A DNA stretch of 64,000 nucleotides from Hahella chejuensis KCTC 2396. GTDB lineage: Bacteria > Pseudomonadota > Gammaproteobacteria > Pseudomonadales > Oleiphilaceae. The stretch spans positions 4,362,581 through 4,426,580 of the forward strand of contig NC_007645.1 in NCBI RefSeq assembly GCF_000012985.1, written 5' to 3'. Shown in pieces: positions 1-7,626 of the stretch; position 1 is the stretch's first letter; the number at the start of each line of letters is the position of its first letter. A model generated the notes under the pieces. That model did no database searches, was not told where the DNA came from, and saw nothing but the letters and a program-made list of their open reading frames with translations. A program made the translations under genes and the position numbers.

Positions 1-97
1 CACCTTGCAACGAGTCGGCCGCAGAGGGGTGACTTTGCAGGTATTCCATAATTTTCCGGCCCACTCTCAGGACATCGTCCTCATGCTCCATTTCCAT
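1..97 (-). CDS. N-terminus of an unrecognised protein, cut by window edge
   Basis: The minus strand opens with ATG at 97 and reads without a stop to base 1, giving 32 codons beginning MEMEHEDDVLRVGRKIMEYL. A perfect AAGGAG ribosome site lies 8 nt upstream of this ATG, which is the main reason to believe it. A second in-frame ATG at 91 is possible but less well spaced. The visible part is acidic at the start and then looks helical. I do not recognise the family. Because it is truncated by the window start, neither length nor domain content can be judged. It has the same orientation as the putative effector/immunity block to its right. Confidence 0.6.
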   Translation of the reverse strand, partial: MEMEHEDDVLRVGRKIMEYLQSHPSAADSLQG

Positions 98-404
98 AAG
101 CAATGCTCCTTCCCGACTACTTCTCTCATTCCAGTGCAGCAAGTTGCGCGCCAGAGCACGAGGAACCCTCCCTTCCCTCACCGCCAGAACAAACCACAGA
201 AACACGGCTTACGCCTCTGATAGACACAAGGCCCATATATCAGAAAAAGAACAAAGCGGGTCAAACGGGTCAAAAGTCACCCAGTTAAACGGGCAAGCAA
301 TCACCCAACCATATGAGTGCAAAGTTTATAAACCCTGGATACGAAAAAACCCGCGCAAGTGGGGCTTTCCAATGAGAATGTGCGCCAATGGTGAGCCAAG
401 CGAT
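98..404. other. Intergenic region, no gene seen
   Basis: About 300 bp between the partial gene at the left edge and the first paralogous-family gene. Open frames here are short, lack ribosome sites and have no recognisable composition. The only structure I see is the minus-strand terminator-like hairpin at 345-368; the rest presumably carries the promoter of the partial gene at 1-97. Confidence 0.5.
345..368 (-). terminator. Weak intrinsic terminator after the 405-1220 gene
   Basis: Read on the minus strand, AAAGCCC pairs with GGGTTTT (one G-U pair) around a 9-nt loop and runs into a six-T stretch. It sits about 37 bp past the stop of the minus-strand gene ending at 405. Confidence 0.45.
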
Positions 405-1220
405 TTAACTACGTCGCTTCGAGCGTTCCGAAGCGCTACGCTGTTCTGCAAGTTCAGCAGAGTACTCATCCCTTTCCTCTTGAGCACTTGGAGAAAAGTT
501 AATATATATATTGTTAACAAACTCATTCATGGCTTTGGTGACAGCACTATCAATATCATGCTTTGGATCGAAGTAGCTTCTAAGATTCCCCCCTGCCTGA
601 AAAGAAACATCTAAAAGGTGATCATCAGAAATAGCTGTACACCAAATTTTTTTAGGTGTTTCTGCAACAGGCTGCCCCGCTTCATAATAGAGCCATTGGT
701 TTCCGTTAATAGTCATTTTTTTAAAATCCTTTTCCTGTTTTGGGTATTTCCATAAACTTCTTTCAGGGCTAAAGTTGCGATAGTTATCGCGCTCCTCTAG
801 CATTTCCCTATTACGACTCCCCCAACTCTGCTCACAAGTATCAAGCACCCAGCGACTTAAACCGTTAGGGTTAAACAATGAATCGTTCTGTCGGTTATTT
901 GGAGCCCTACATTGCAATATCATTTGCATCATAACATAGCCCAGCATCCCATCTCCCCCGAAGAGAGAGTCCCAAAAACCCCACCCAGTTCTGGCCAGAA
1001 TAAGCGTCATTCCCCTGTTATTAGGCCAAATATCAAAATTGTCTATCTTGTATATATCTAAGTGATCAGGAGGATCTTCACAAGAAAATGGCGCCTCATG
1101 GGCAGGATTACGGAACCTGAGTTCCGTTCCAGATAGGTCGATTGAACAGACTGGCGCCCTTTTAAAGTCAGGGCCCAGCGGGTTCATCTTAGATGCTCTA
1201 TACCGTTGCAAAAGGCGCAT
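405..1220 (-). CDS. Paralogous-family protein, immunity candidate (copy c)
   Basis: A 271-aa protein of a family repeated five times within 5 kb here. Shared marks are an N-terminal block ending in P-DF-x-x-A followed by a S-G-T/S segment, a central D-S-L-F-N-P/x region, and a late stretch on D-S-(A/V) before a charged tail. The first ATG aligns with the starts of the longer paralogs, so I keep it, although its ribosome site is weak. No signal peptide or membrane segment is visible, suggesting a cytoplasmic protein. This copy is more divergent and shorter than the 290-296-aa members and lacks their W-T-T-P-E-x-D-A-E-W tail motif. A truncated, nearly identical copy lies at 2815-3237. Function is not known to me; the immunity role is inferred only from clustering beside a repeatedly duplicated candidate toxin gene. 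Confidence 0.7.
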   Translation of the reverse strand: MRLLQRYRASKMNPLGPDFKRAPVCSIDLSGTELRFRNPAHEAPFSCEDPPDHLDIYKIDNFDIWPNNRGMTLILARTGWGFWDSLFGGDGMLGYVMMQMILQCRAPNNRQNDSLFNPNGLSRWVLDTCEQSWGSRNREMLEERDNYRNFSPERSLWKYPKQEKDFKKMTINGNQWLYYEAGQPVAETPKKIWCTAISDDHLLDVSFQAGGNLRSYFDPKHDIDSAVTKAMNEFVNNIYINFSPSAQEERDEYSAELAEQRSASERSKRRS

Positions 1221-1285
1221 GGGACTGTGCTCTAATAACTTTCACCAAATTAAAAAACGACTTCGCTGAGCCTTGATGCTTCGAA
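827..1285. repeat. Direct repeat, copy 1 of 459 bp
   Basis: This stretch recurs at 2844-3302 with a constant offset of 2017 bp and only a handful of substitutions. It covers the 5' part of the copy c gene and about 65 bp upstream of its start, including its likely promoter. The near identity implies a recent duplication or gene conversion. Confidence 0.9.
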
Positions 1286-1382
1286 GAGTTATAACTTAAT
1301 CTAGCATGGGCCATACTTTAAGGCAGAGCCTACACGATGATCACCACTTCCGTAGGTGGTGGTTTTAGATTCCCAATAAAAA

Positions 1383-1403
1383 CGCCCTGAAGCAATCAGG
1401 GCG
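1383..1403 (-). terminator. Intrinsic terminator, duplicated copy 1
   Basis: A perfect 8-bp stem (CGCCCTGA / TCAGGGCG) with a 5-nt loop, followed on the minus strand by TTTTTATT. It terminates the minus-strand gene 1462-2352. The same stem and loop occur at 4502-4522 after the paralog 4570-5460, so the terminator was duplicated together with the gene. Confidence 0.9.
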
Positions 1404-1461
1404 AGTTTATACAACTTATACCATACTCCAATACTCTCAGAAGCTGCACATATAAACAGAG

Positions 1462-2352
1462 CTATTTTTCCATCCGAGCTGCTTTCCTAATGCGTTCTGT
1501 GGACTTGTGTTGCTCTTCAACTTCTGCACAGTATTGTTCCCATTCAGCATCTTGCTCTGGCGTGGTCCATTTGAGAGGTTTAATTTCCTCACTCAACTTA
1601 GCATCAGGGTTGTTGGTACGCGCCTCTTCAAATTCCCTCTTTGCTTCAGGCGATAATTCCAAACTTACGCTATCTATTATATTTTTCGCCAATTCATACA
1701 GGGGCTTAGGATTAACGAGCTTATCCTGCTCACTAAGCTTTCCTATTGCTGACTGCTCAAAATGAAACGAAATCTCAACATAGAATTCATGCCTGATAGG
1801 AAAGGCAATATGCTTACTTCTCCAACCTCCCCGATTAGGCCCAGACAACACCTCATACGTTACACAAGGAACTGGAAGCTTCCTAACGATTTCCCAATTC
1901 ACTGGCGCATCATAGCAATTTCGGCCAAGGAGAATCTCATTTCCATACTCCGCAGTCAATGTAGACAATATAGCGCTTTCAAAGTCATGTGGATTAAACA
2001 AAGAAAAATCTGAGTGCGTAGGTTTATGCTTAATAAGGAGTATCGTAGTATGAAGTTGTGCAACATACCCTGTAAACAAAGGCCCACGGAACTTGTTAGA
2101 CCTCATTAAGACCTGAATGTAATCAAACCCTTCAGATTCTGCATGTTTATACTGAGAGTTATTGAAAAGATCATAACTCTCCTTAGGCTTAATATGCTCT
2201 TCATATGTAGTCGCGGGACTATGATCTAACATCATAGCTCTCAGCACGCTACCTGAAAAAGAGATTTCCAAAGCCTTAGCATTGCTAAAGTCAGGGGCCA
2301 CAGGAACACAAGGTTCGCGCAACGGCCTCAGTTTAAGGGCAAGCAGGTTCAT
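1462..2352 (-). CDS. Paralogous-family protein, immunity candidate (copy a')
   Basis: A 296-aa soluble protein, clearly the close twin of the 4570-5460 product: both start MN-x-LALKLR, carry REPCVP and APDF, then SLFNPHDFE, YGNEILLGR, PCVTYEV and end with a WTTPE-x-DAEW-x-x-YCAEVEE tail. The ATG at 2352 has GGGAG 12 nt upstream within a leader also conserved at the twin gene. It lies immediately downstream of a frameshifted C-terminal fragment of the candidate effector (2386-2670), reproducing the order effector tip then paralog seen at 5491/5460. No secretion signal or membrane segment is visible. I do not recognise a named domain. An immunity role is inferred from this arrangement; an alternative is a duplicated accessory or chaperone protein. 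Confidence 0.75.
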   Translation of the reverse strand: MNLLALKLRPLREPCVPVAPDFSNAKALEISFSGSVLRAMMLDHSPATTYEEHIKPKESYDLFNNSQYKHAESEGFDYIQVLMRSNKFRGPLFTGYVAQLHTTILLIKHKPTHSDFSLFNPHDFESAILSTLTAEYGNEILLGRNCYDAPVNWEIVRKLPVPCVTYEVLSGPNRGGWRSKHIAFPIRHEFYVEISFHFEQSAIGKLSEQDKLVNPKPLYELAKNIIDSVSLELSPEAKREFEEARTNNPDAKLSEEIKPLKWTTPEQDAEWEQYCAEVEEQHKSTERIRKAARMEK

Positions 2353-2385
2353 AGTTAGGTAACTCCCTTCGTGAGAATAGGCATA

Positions 2386-2670
2386 TTACCACACCTTTCT
2401 ATCGAGGTTATTGATACCAGACCTAAGAGAAGGATATTGATTGAAGCCCGGAAGATTTGCTCCAATTGCAGAAAACACGGTACCGCTATTTAATATCACT
2501 GTACAAATAGTGGAAAGCCCCCCTGTAGCAAGAGCAACACTAATGCCCCTGCTCCCATACCAAGAGAAACGAGATCTTTGCCGCCATTGTATCCAGCCAC
2601 GCTATCGAAAGCTGCGTTAATGATTCCATAATCCTTTTGCGACCTAAGGCTTAGCCACATTCAATATAGG
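2386..2670 (-). pseudogene. Orphan C-terminal fragment of the candidate effector
   Basis: This DNA matches the 3' end of the 5491-6780 gene, including its final residues and stop (TAA here, TAG in the intact gene). A single-base loss (aacacta versus aacaccta) and a second indel near 2640 break the frame, and similarity stops abruptly at 2670. No start codon or ribosome site is available. It is therefore a displaced, decayed tip, still followed by a full immunity-candidate gene. Such orphan tips beside intact partner genes are known from polymorphic toxin loci. Confidence 0.85.
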
Positions 2671-2766
2671 CCAACGCGCTGATGCTATTTCTGACGGCAG
2701 CCGCTACTTACCCGAGAATACCTCGAAAGAAAAATCTACACTACTTTAGACCACAACGTGATGATA

Positions 2767-2794
2767 GGGGAAAGCGAATAGGTTAGCTTTCCCC
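2767..2794. other. Inverted repeat between decayed gene fragments
   Basis: GGGGAAAGC and GCTTTCCCC form a perfect 9-bp stem around a 10-nt loop. It has no good T-run on either side, so it is not a convincing terminator. It sits at the junction between the effector fragment and the truncated copy c', and may mark a rearrangement boundary. Confidence 0.4.
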
Positions 2795-2814
2795 CTTGTC
2801 TTTCTCTTCAGCAT

Positions 2815-3237
2815 CTATTGCTTGGTCCATAAGACGAGAGAGTTCTGCTCACAAGTATCAAGCACCCAGCGACTTAAACCGTTAGGGTTAAACAATGAAT
2901 CGTTCTGTCGGTTATTTGGAGCCCTACATTGCAATATCATTTGCATCATAACATAGCCCAGCATCCCATCTCCCCCGAAGAGAGAGTCCCAAAAACCCCA
3001 CCCAGTTCTGGCCAGAATAAGCGTCATCCCCCTGTTATTAGGCCAAATATCAAAATTGTCTATCTTGTATATATCTAAGTGATCAGGAGGATCTTCACAA
3101 GAAAATGGCGCCTCATGGGCAGGATTACGGAACCTGAGTTCCGTTCTAGATAGGTCGATTGAACAAACTGGCGCCCTTTTAAAGTCAGGGCCCAGCGGGT
3201 TCATCTTAGATGCTCTATACCGTTGCAAAAGGCGCAT
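2815..3237 (-). pseudogene. Truncated paralogous-family gene (copy c')
   Basis: The first 131 or so residues are almost identical to the protein encoded at 405-1220, then after LDTCEQ the frame continues for only nine unrelated residues and stops. The intact copy has 271 aa, so about half of the protein is missing. The start and upstream DNA are conserved within the 459-bp repeat, so it may still be transcribed and make a 140-aa stub. I treat it as a remnant of the duplication. Confidence 0.8.
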
Positions 3238-3302
3238 GGGACTGTGCTCTAATAACTTTCACCAAATTAAAAAACGACTTCGCTGAACCGTGATGCTTCG
3301 AA
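2844..3302. repeat. Direct repeat, copy 2 of 459 bp
   Basis: Second copy of the repeat at 827-1285. Its left edge (at TCTGCTCACAAG) coincides with the truncation point of the c' gene and its right edge lies about 65 bp upstream of the start codon. Confidence 0.9.
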
Positions 3303-3593
3303 ACATGTATGTTAAAGCTAGCTGTATCTTTAAATGGGTGCATATGGGGATTAAGGTTATGGTCAAGCACCCCTTGTAATTAGCGACTATTTTTTGAAAA
3401 TCCTTTGTTGAAGGCCATACTGATGGTAAACCAAAGAATGGCAGGAGAAAAACTGACAAAGCTGAAATGGACGCGAGAAGATTGCCTGTATAGATGAGTC
3501 GAAATACTATTTAAATTAGCAGATTGAACATTAACGCTTAAAGAGCATGAGCTCCTTCCCTAGGGCACATATAAAGACCCAAAAAACCAATAT
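3303..3593. other. Intergenic region, no gene seen
   Basis: About 290 AT-rich bp between the duplicated upstream region of copy c' and the stop of copy b. Short open frames here have no ribosome site and no recognisable residues. I see no hairpin or repeat worth naming. Confidence 0.4.
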
Positions 3594-4460
3594 TTAACGT
3601 ATAGATAACCGTTTTCTTTCTTGCCAGTCCATATAGTACTCTTCCCATTCCGCATCTTGCTCTGGCGTTGTCCATTTTATTGGGTCAACTTGCGTTAAAG
3701 ACATATCAGGATGCTTACTCCGAACATCCAATAAGTCTTTCCTTGCCGATTCTGATAGCTCTAATTCCACACTATCGATAATTCTTTGCACATACTCATC
3801 AAGAGGCTCGGGAAAAATTAGCTGATCTTGCTCCTCAAGGTTTCCAGGGACATATCTGTCAAAATTAAAACTCAACCAGACGCAAATGTCATGTTCCACG
3901 GCGAATGCCATTATTTTTTTCCTAACTCCTCCTCTATGCGGCGCAGAAAGTACTTCAAATGTAGCAGCAGGGACGGTTAATCTTGGAACAGCTTTCCAGT
4001 TAACAGGTGCATCATACAGGTTTCGTCCATTCTCAGTTTTGTTTCCATGCTCAAAAAACAAAGTATCAAGCTGAAACTGTTCAAAGTCTCTTGCATTAAA
4101 TAATGAAAAGTCTTCCCTCCGGGGCTTAACTCGCTGAACTAATACAGCAAAGTTTACTTTCGCAATATAGCCAGAGAAAATAGGTCCTCTAAACCCCCAA
4201 CTCCTACACAAAGCCAAAAAGTACCTGCTTGGCTCATTATCCGATCGTTGAGTACGATATAAAGAGTCATCATAAAGATTATACTCTTCACATGGTTCAA
4301 CTTTGTCATCTCTACCTGCAGAAGGTCCGTGAGAGTTAACAAGCATTTTAAGCCTAGTACCAGATAATATTATCTCAACAGGCCTCGCCCTCCCAAAATT
4401 TGGGCCTACTGGCGAGCAGGGTTTCTTAGCTTCTCTCAGCTTTATCGCTAAAAAGCTCAT
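3594..4460 (-). CDS. Paralogous-family protein, immunity candidate (copy b)
   Basis: A 288-aa member of the same family. I start it at the ATG at 4460 (MSFLAIKLR) rather than at 4466, because this aligns with MN-x-LALKLR of the twins and leaves GAGGG at a good distance upstream. It keeps the family marks PC-x-P-V-x-P-x-F, SLFNARDFE, HGN, YDAPVNW, TFEVLS and IKWTTPEQDAEWEEYY near the end. It is clearly more diverged from copies a and a' than those are from each other, so it may recognise a different partner if the immunity idea is right. A terminator at 4502-4522 separates it from copy a upstream, so it probably has its own promoter. No signal peptide or membrane helix is seen. Confidence 0.75.
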   Translation of the reverse strand: MSFLAIKLREAKKPCSPVGPNFGRARPVEIILSGTRLKMLVNSHGPSAGRDDKVEPCEEYNLYDDSLYRTQRSDNEPSRYFLALCRSWGFRGPIFSGYIAKVNFAVLVQRVKPRREDFSLFNARDFEQFQLDTLFFEHGNKTENGRNLYDAPVNWKAVPRLTVPAATFEVLSAPHRGGVRKKIMAFAVEHDICVWLSFNFDRYVPGNLEEQDQLIFPEPLDEYVQRIIDSVELELSESARKDLLDVRSKHPDMSLTQVDPIKWTTPEQDAEWEEYYMDWQERKRLSIR

Positions 4461-4501
4461 AAGCATCGCCCTCTAAAATCAAACCAACCCATATATAAAA
4501 A

Positions 4502-4522
4502 CGCCCTGAAGCAATCAGGGCG
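4502..4522 (-). terminator. Intrinsic terminator, duplicated copy 2
   Basis: Same perfect 8-bp stem and AGCAA loop as at 1383-1403, followed on the minus strand by TTTTTATA. It ends the effector plus copy a unit. Confidence 0.9.
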
Positions 4523-4569
4523 AATTAATACAAATATACCGTGTTCAGTCTAGGTATATAAGCACAGAA

Positions 4570-5460
4570 CTATTTCTCCATTTGAGTTGCTTTATTGATT
4601 CGCCCCATAGACTTGAGTTTCTCTTCAACTTCAGCACAGTAATGCTCCCATTCAGCATCGTCCTCAGGTGTAGTCCATTTTAGAGGGTCAACTTTTTCAT
4701 TCAATTTAGCGTCGGGATTAGCACTGCGCACATCTTCGAGTTCTTTTTCGGCATCAGGAGACAACTCCAACTTTATACTGTTGATAATACTTTGTGACAG
4801 CTCATAAAGCGGCATGGGATTTATGAGCCGATCCTGATCATTAAGCTTTCCAACTGCAGATTGCTCAAAATGAAACGACATTCTGACATAGAACTCATGT
4901 CTTAGAGGGAAAGCCATGTACTTATTCCGCCATCCGTCCCGATGTGGGCCAGACCGTACTTCGTAGGTTACACAAGGAACAGGAAAGTCTTTAACAACCT
5001 CCCAGTCTATTGGCGCATCGTAGCTACTTCTACCCAAGAGAATCTCATTGCCATATTCTGCGGACAACGTAGATAATATAGTATTTTCAAAGTCATGTGG
5101 GTTAAATAATGAGAAGTCAGGACGAGTAGGCTTATGCTTTATAATAAGCAGTGAGGTATTCAGCTGAGCAACATATCCTGTAAAAAGAGGACCTCGAAAC
5201 CGACATGACCTTTTTAAAACCTGGAAGTAATCAAATCCTTCTTGATCTGCGTGCTTATACTGTGAGCTATCGAATAAATCATACCCCCCCTTGGGCTTAA
5301 CATGCTCCTCATATGCTGTCGAAGGTTTATGATCCAACAACATTACTCTAAGCGTACTACCAGAGAATGAAATGTCCATAGCCTTGGCATTTTTAAAATC
5401 AGGCGCCAGAGGAACACAAGGCTCACGTAACTCCCTAAGTTTAAGGGCAAGAGGATTCAT
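4570..5460 (-). CDS. Paralogous-family protein, immunity candidate (copy a)
   Basis: A 296-aa soluble protein encoded 30 bp downstream of the candidate effector on the same strand, with GGGAG 8 nt before its ATG. It shares most residues with the 1462-2352 product along its full length, including the LKWTTPE-x-DAEWEHYCAEVEE tail. It is the best placed partner of the 429-aa protein: the two are probably co-transcribed and end at a shared strong terminator. There is no secretion signal or membrane span, which would suit a cytoplasmic immunity or adaptor protein. I know of no named domain in it. Immunity is inferred from synteny and from the co-duplication of tip plus partner. Confidence 0.78.
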   Translation of the reverse strand: MNPLALKLRELREPCVPLAPDFKNAKAMDISFSGSTLRVMLLDHKPSTAYEEHVKPKGGYDLFDSSQYKHADQEGFDYFQVLKRSCRFRGPLFTGYVAQLNTSLLIIKHKPTRPDFSLFNPHDFENTILSTLSAEYGNEILLGRSSYDAPIDWEVVKDFPVPCVTYEVRSGPHRDGWRNKYMAFPLRHEFYVRMSFHFEQSAVGKLNDQDRLINPMPLYELSQSIINSIKLELSPDAEKELEDVRSANPDAKLNEKVDPLKWTTPEDDAEWEHYCAEVEEKLKSMGRINKATQMEK

Positions 5461-5490
5461 AGTTAGGCTCCCTTCGTGAGAATAGGCATA

Positions 5491-6780
5491 CTACCACACC
5501 TTTCTATCGAGATTATTAACACCAGACCTTAGAGAAGGATACTGGTTTAAACCTGGTAGATTTGCTCCAATTGCAGAGAATACAGTGCCGCTATTTAATA
5601 TCACTGTACAGATAGTGGAAAGCCCCCCAGTAGCAAGAGCAACACCTAATGCCCCTGCTCCCATACCAAGAGAAACGAGATCTTTACCACCGTTGTAACC
5701 AGCCACGCTATCGAAAGTTGCGTTAATGATTCCATAATCCTTCTGTAAGCGAAGACGCTTAGCCACATTCAATATAGGGGCCGCCCCGCATAACATACCG
5801 CCAATTAATTCATCTGCGTTGAAAATACGATTTTTTGCAAAGGTCTCATTAAGATCTATTTGCATACCTAAATCTAAGGCTAATGCAAGCGCTCGAGTCG
5901 ATAAAGTTCTTGGACAGCTAAGATACGCCGCCTGCATGTCAAGTTTAACATTTCGGCTTTTACAAATTTTCATAGCTTGAGTTAACACCCCAGAGCCACC
6001 GAGCTCCGAAATCCAGGCTACTTTTTGACGCTTTTGCTGGGCCTTAATCATCGCATCTGCAAGCACGTGAGCGCTTTCATTCAAACGATCAGAGTTCGTC
6101 GCATCAAAAGCCTCTCGCAGATTTCTCCAACCACCAATTGAACCTTTACCTGGAGTGAACATTAGATTAAATCCTAATTCAGGTAGGCTAGAGCTATTAT
6201 AGGGGCTATTAGCGATGTGGGCTAATACACGCTTAGCAGCTTTTCTAGGGTGGTCACTTAAATCAGCGACGCCAGCTATTATCCATTCGCGTTCATTTTT
6301 GGTTTGAGATTGAACAAAACCTGGATCGCGCTTTTTGACAACCCCTTCATCAGATACTTCCTTATGGAACAAAAACTCTGATTTCCACTCTCCGTCTGTA
6401 TTCTTCTTAACAAAGTGAAGCCCCGGCCGTTTAGAGTCAAGTTGCTTCTCGAAAAATATAAGATCTATACCCAGCTCGTAAATAATAAGCTCACCGCTTG
6501 GTGGGCAAAGTATTGTTGCTGTGCAGCCAGGCAATATCATTTTATAGGCTTCGTATCCGCCAGCCTTAAGTTGCTGGTGCATATAAATATTTTTACCACT
6601 CATTACACCAGAGCTTAACTGCTCAAACTCTTTAACGATGTAGGTAGCCCAATAATTGCCTCTTTTTGAATGAGCTAATAATTCGCTATAAGCCGTCGCT
6701 ACAGACCCTACAGCAGTTACGATTTTTCCTCGTCCTGGCTGACCAATACGTTGTGAATTTAATTTAACAGCTTGATTCAT
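5491..6780 (-). CDS. Candidate toxin/effector with hydrophobic C-terminus
   Basis: A 429-aa protein with no recognised domain. AGGGA stands 7 nt before the ATG at 6780. The first half is mixed and charged. Around residues 245-265 a hydrophobic strand is followed by a glycine-rich loop (VAWISELGGSG), which resembles but does not match a GxSxG hydrolase elbow. Near residues 370-405 there is a long glycine/alanine-rich hydrophobic stretch (GMGAGALGVALATGG and on) that could insert in a membrane. There is no signal peptide, PAAR or Rhs repeat. The reasons to suspect an effector are the immediately following paralog, the orphan copy of its C-terminus at 2386-2670, and T6SS genes elsewhere in the window. 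Export by T6SS is not shown by the sequence. Confidence 0.65.
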   Translation of the reverse strand: MNQAVKLNSQRIGQPGRGKIVTAVGSVATAYSELLAHSKRGNYWATYIVKEFEQLSSGVMSGKNIYMHQQLKAGGYEAYKMILPGCTATILCPPSGELIIYELGIDLIFFEKQLDSKRPGLHFVKKNTDGEWKSEFLFHKEVSDEGVVKKRDPGFVQSQTKNEREWIIAGVADLSDHPRKAAKRVLAHIANSPYNSSSLPELGFNLMFTPGKGSIGGWRNLREAFDATNSDRLNESAHVLADAMIKAQQKRQKVAWISELGGSGVLTQAMKICKSRNVKLDMQAAYLSCPRTLSTRALALALDLGMQIDLNETFAKNRIFNADELIGGMLCGAAPILNVAKRLRLQKDYGIINATFDSVAGYNGGKDLVSLGMGAGALGVALATGGLSTICTVILNSGTVFSAIGANLPGLNQYPSLRSGVNNLDRKVW

Positions 6781-7626
6781 TCTTAATCCCTAAAATTCCG
6801 TGATCGTGTTGAAAGATTAATTTTTCAGCCCGGCGGGTCCCAATTCCAACAATTAGGCAGGGTAACCATTGGCGTAACGCCAGGGGCAACGTTATGTGGC
6901 GGCGGTAGTATTTGTAAGCGATGGTTGACGTTTTTATTGTTACAAAACTTAACGGATGAGAGTTTTAGGCTCAACCCACCATCAGACCTATTCCTTTTGA
7001 CCTATTCCACATTTTGGAAATTACTACGTCTTTACGGATGGCCTTTCATTCAACCTAAGCCATTGTATTTACATGTTTTTCATGCCTTTTAAAAAGCGAG
7101 GCTTCAGATATGCTGAATCTCTTAATCAAGAGCAAAAAGTTGTGAAATAAACAGCCTCGCACCTCAGCAACTCTTTAGCGTTGAGCAACGGAAGAGAAAC
7201 GATACTGCAATAGCTTTAAATCCAAACGCTTTGACCATAGCCACGCGGTACAAAGCGCTAGTTTTAGAGAAAAGCCTTCATCCAATTTGGAAAAAATTTT
7301 ATTCAGACCAACCATCAACTCGTCAGTCATCATGGTTCACTGACAGGCGAGTGAGTTACCACTTGTTTATGGATATTTTGTAGTTGCGCAGTGGAACAAT
7401 CGCCGTACCCCGGACTGCGCTTACTCCCGTGTCCTTATTGATAAATAACGCTTTTTGGCAGCCTGCATCTTTTTCTCAATCTCCCTGCAAAGTGAAAATT
7501 TCGAACTATACTAAAACTCCCTAGCAGCGCTTTAGGTTAGCGGCGCACTCTTATGGGCGCGTTCCCTCAGTGCAGTCATCGGCGGACGCGACTTGGACAA
7601 TAGCAAGAACCGCCTGGAGCAGGCAT
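6781..7626. other. Long intergenic region without a convincing gene
   Basis: About 850 bp. It contains a perfect 13-bp palindrome TGGCGTAACGCCA at 6870-6882, an inverted pair GCGAGGCT (7096-7103) and AGCCTCGC (7153-7160) flanking a 22-codon reading frame without a ribosome site, and an 80-codon stretch ending near 7383 that is open but has no plausible start. The AT-rich composition of the effector block fades out here. I take it as decayed DNA plus the promoter regions of the divergent flanking genes. Confidence 0.45.

Noticed and set aside
144-614. 156-codon plus-strand open frame
   Set aside because: It overlaps the 3' end of the 405-1220 gene in antisense, has no ribosome site and low-quality composition.
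3259-3459. 66-codon minus-strand frame upstream of copy c'
   Set aside because: No ribosome site or family; it overlaps the duplicated promoter region of copy c'.
7082-7150. 22-codon frame in the 6781-7626 region
   Set aside because: No ribosome site and no recognisable protein; flanking 8-bp inverted repeat is weak evidence.
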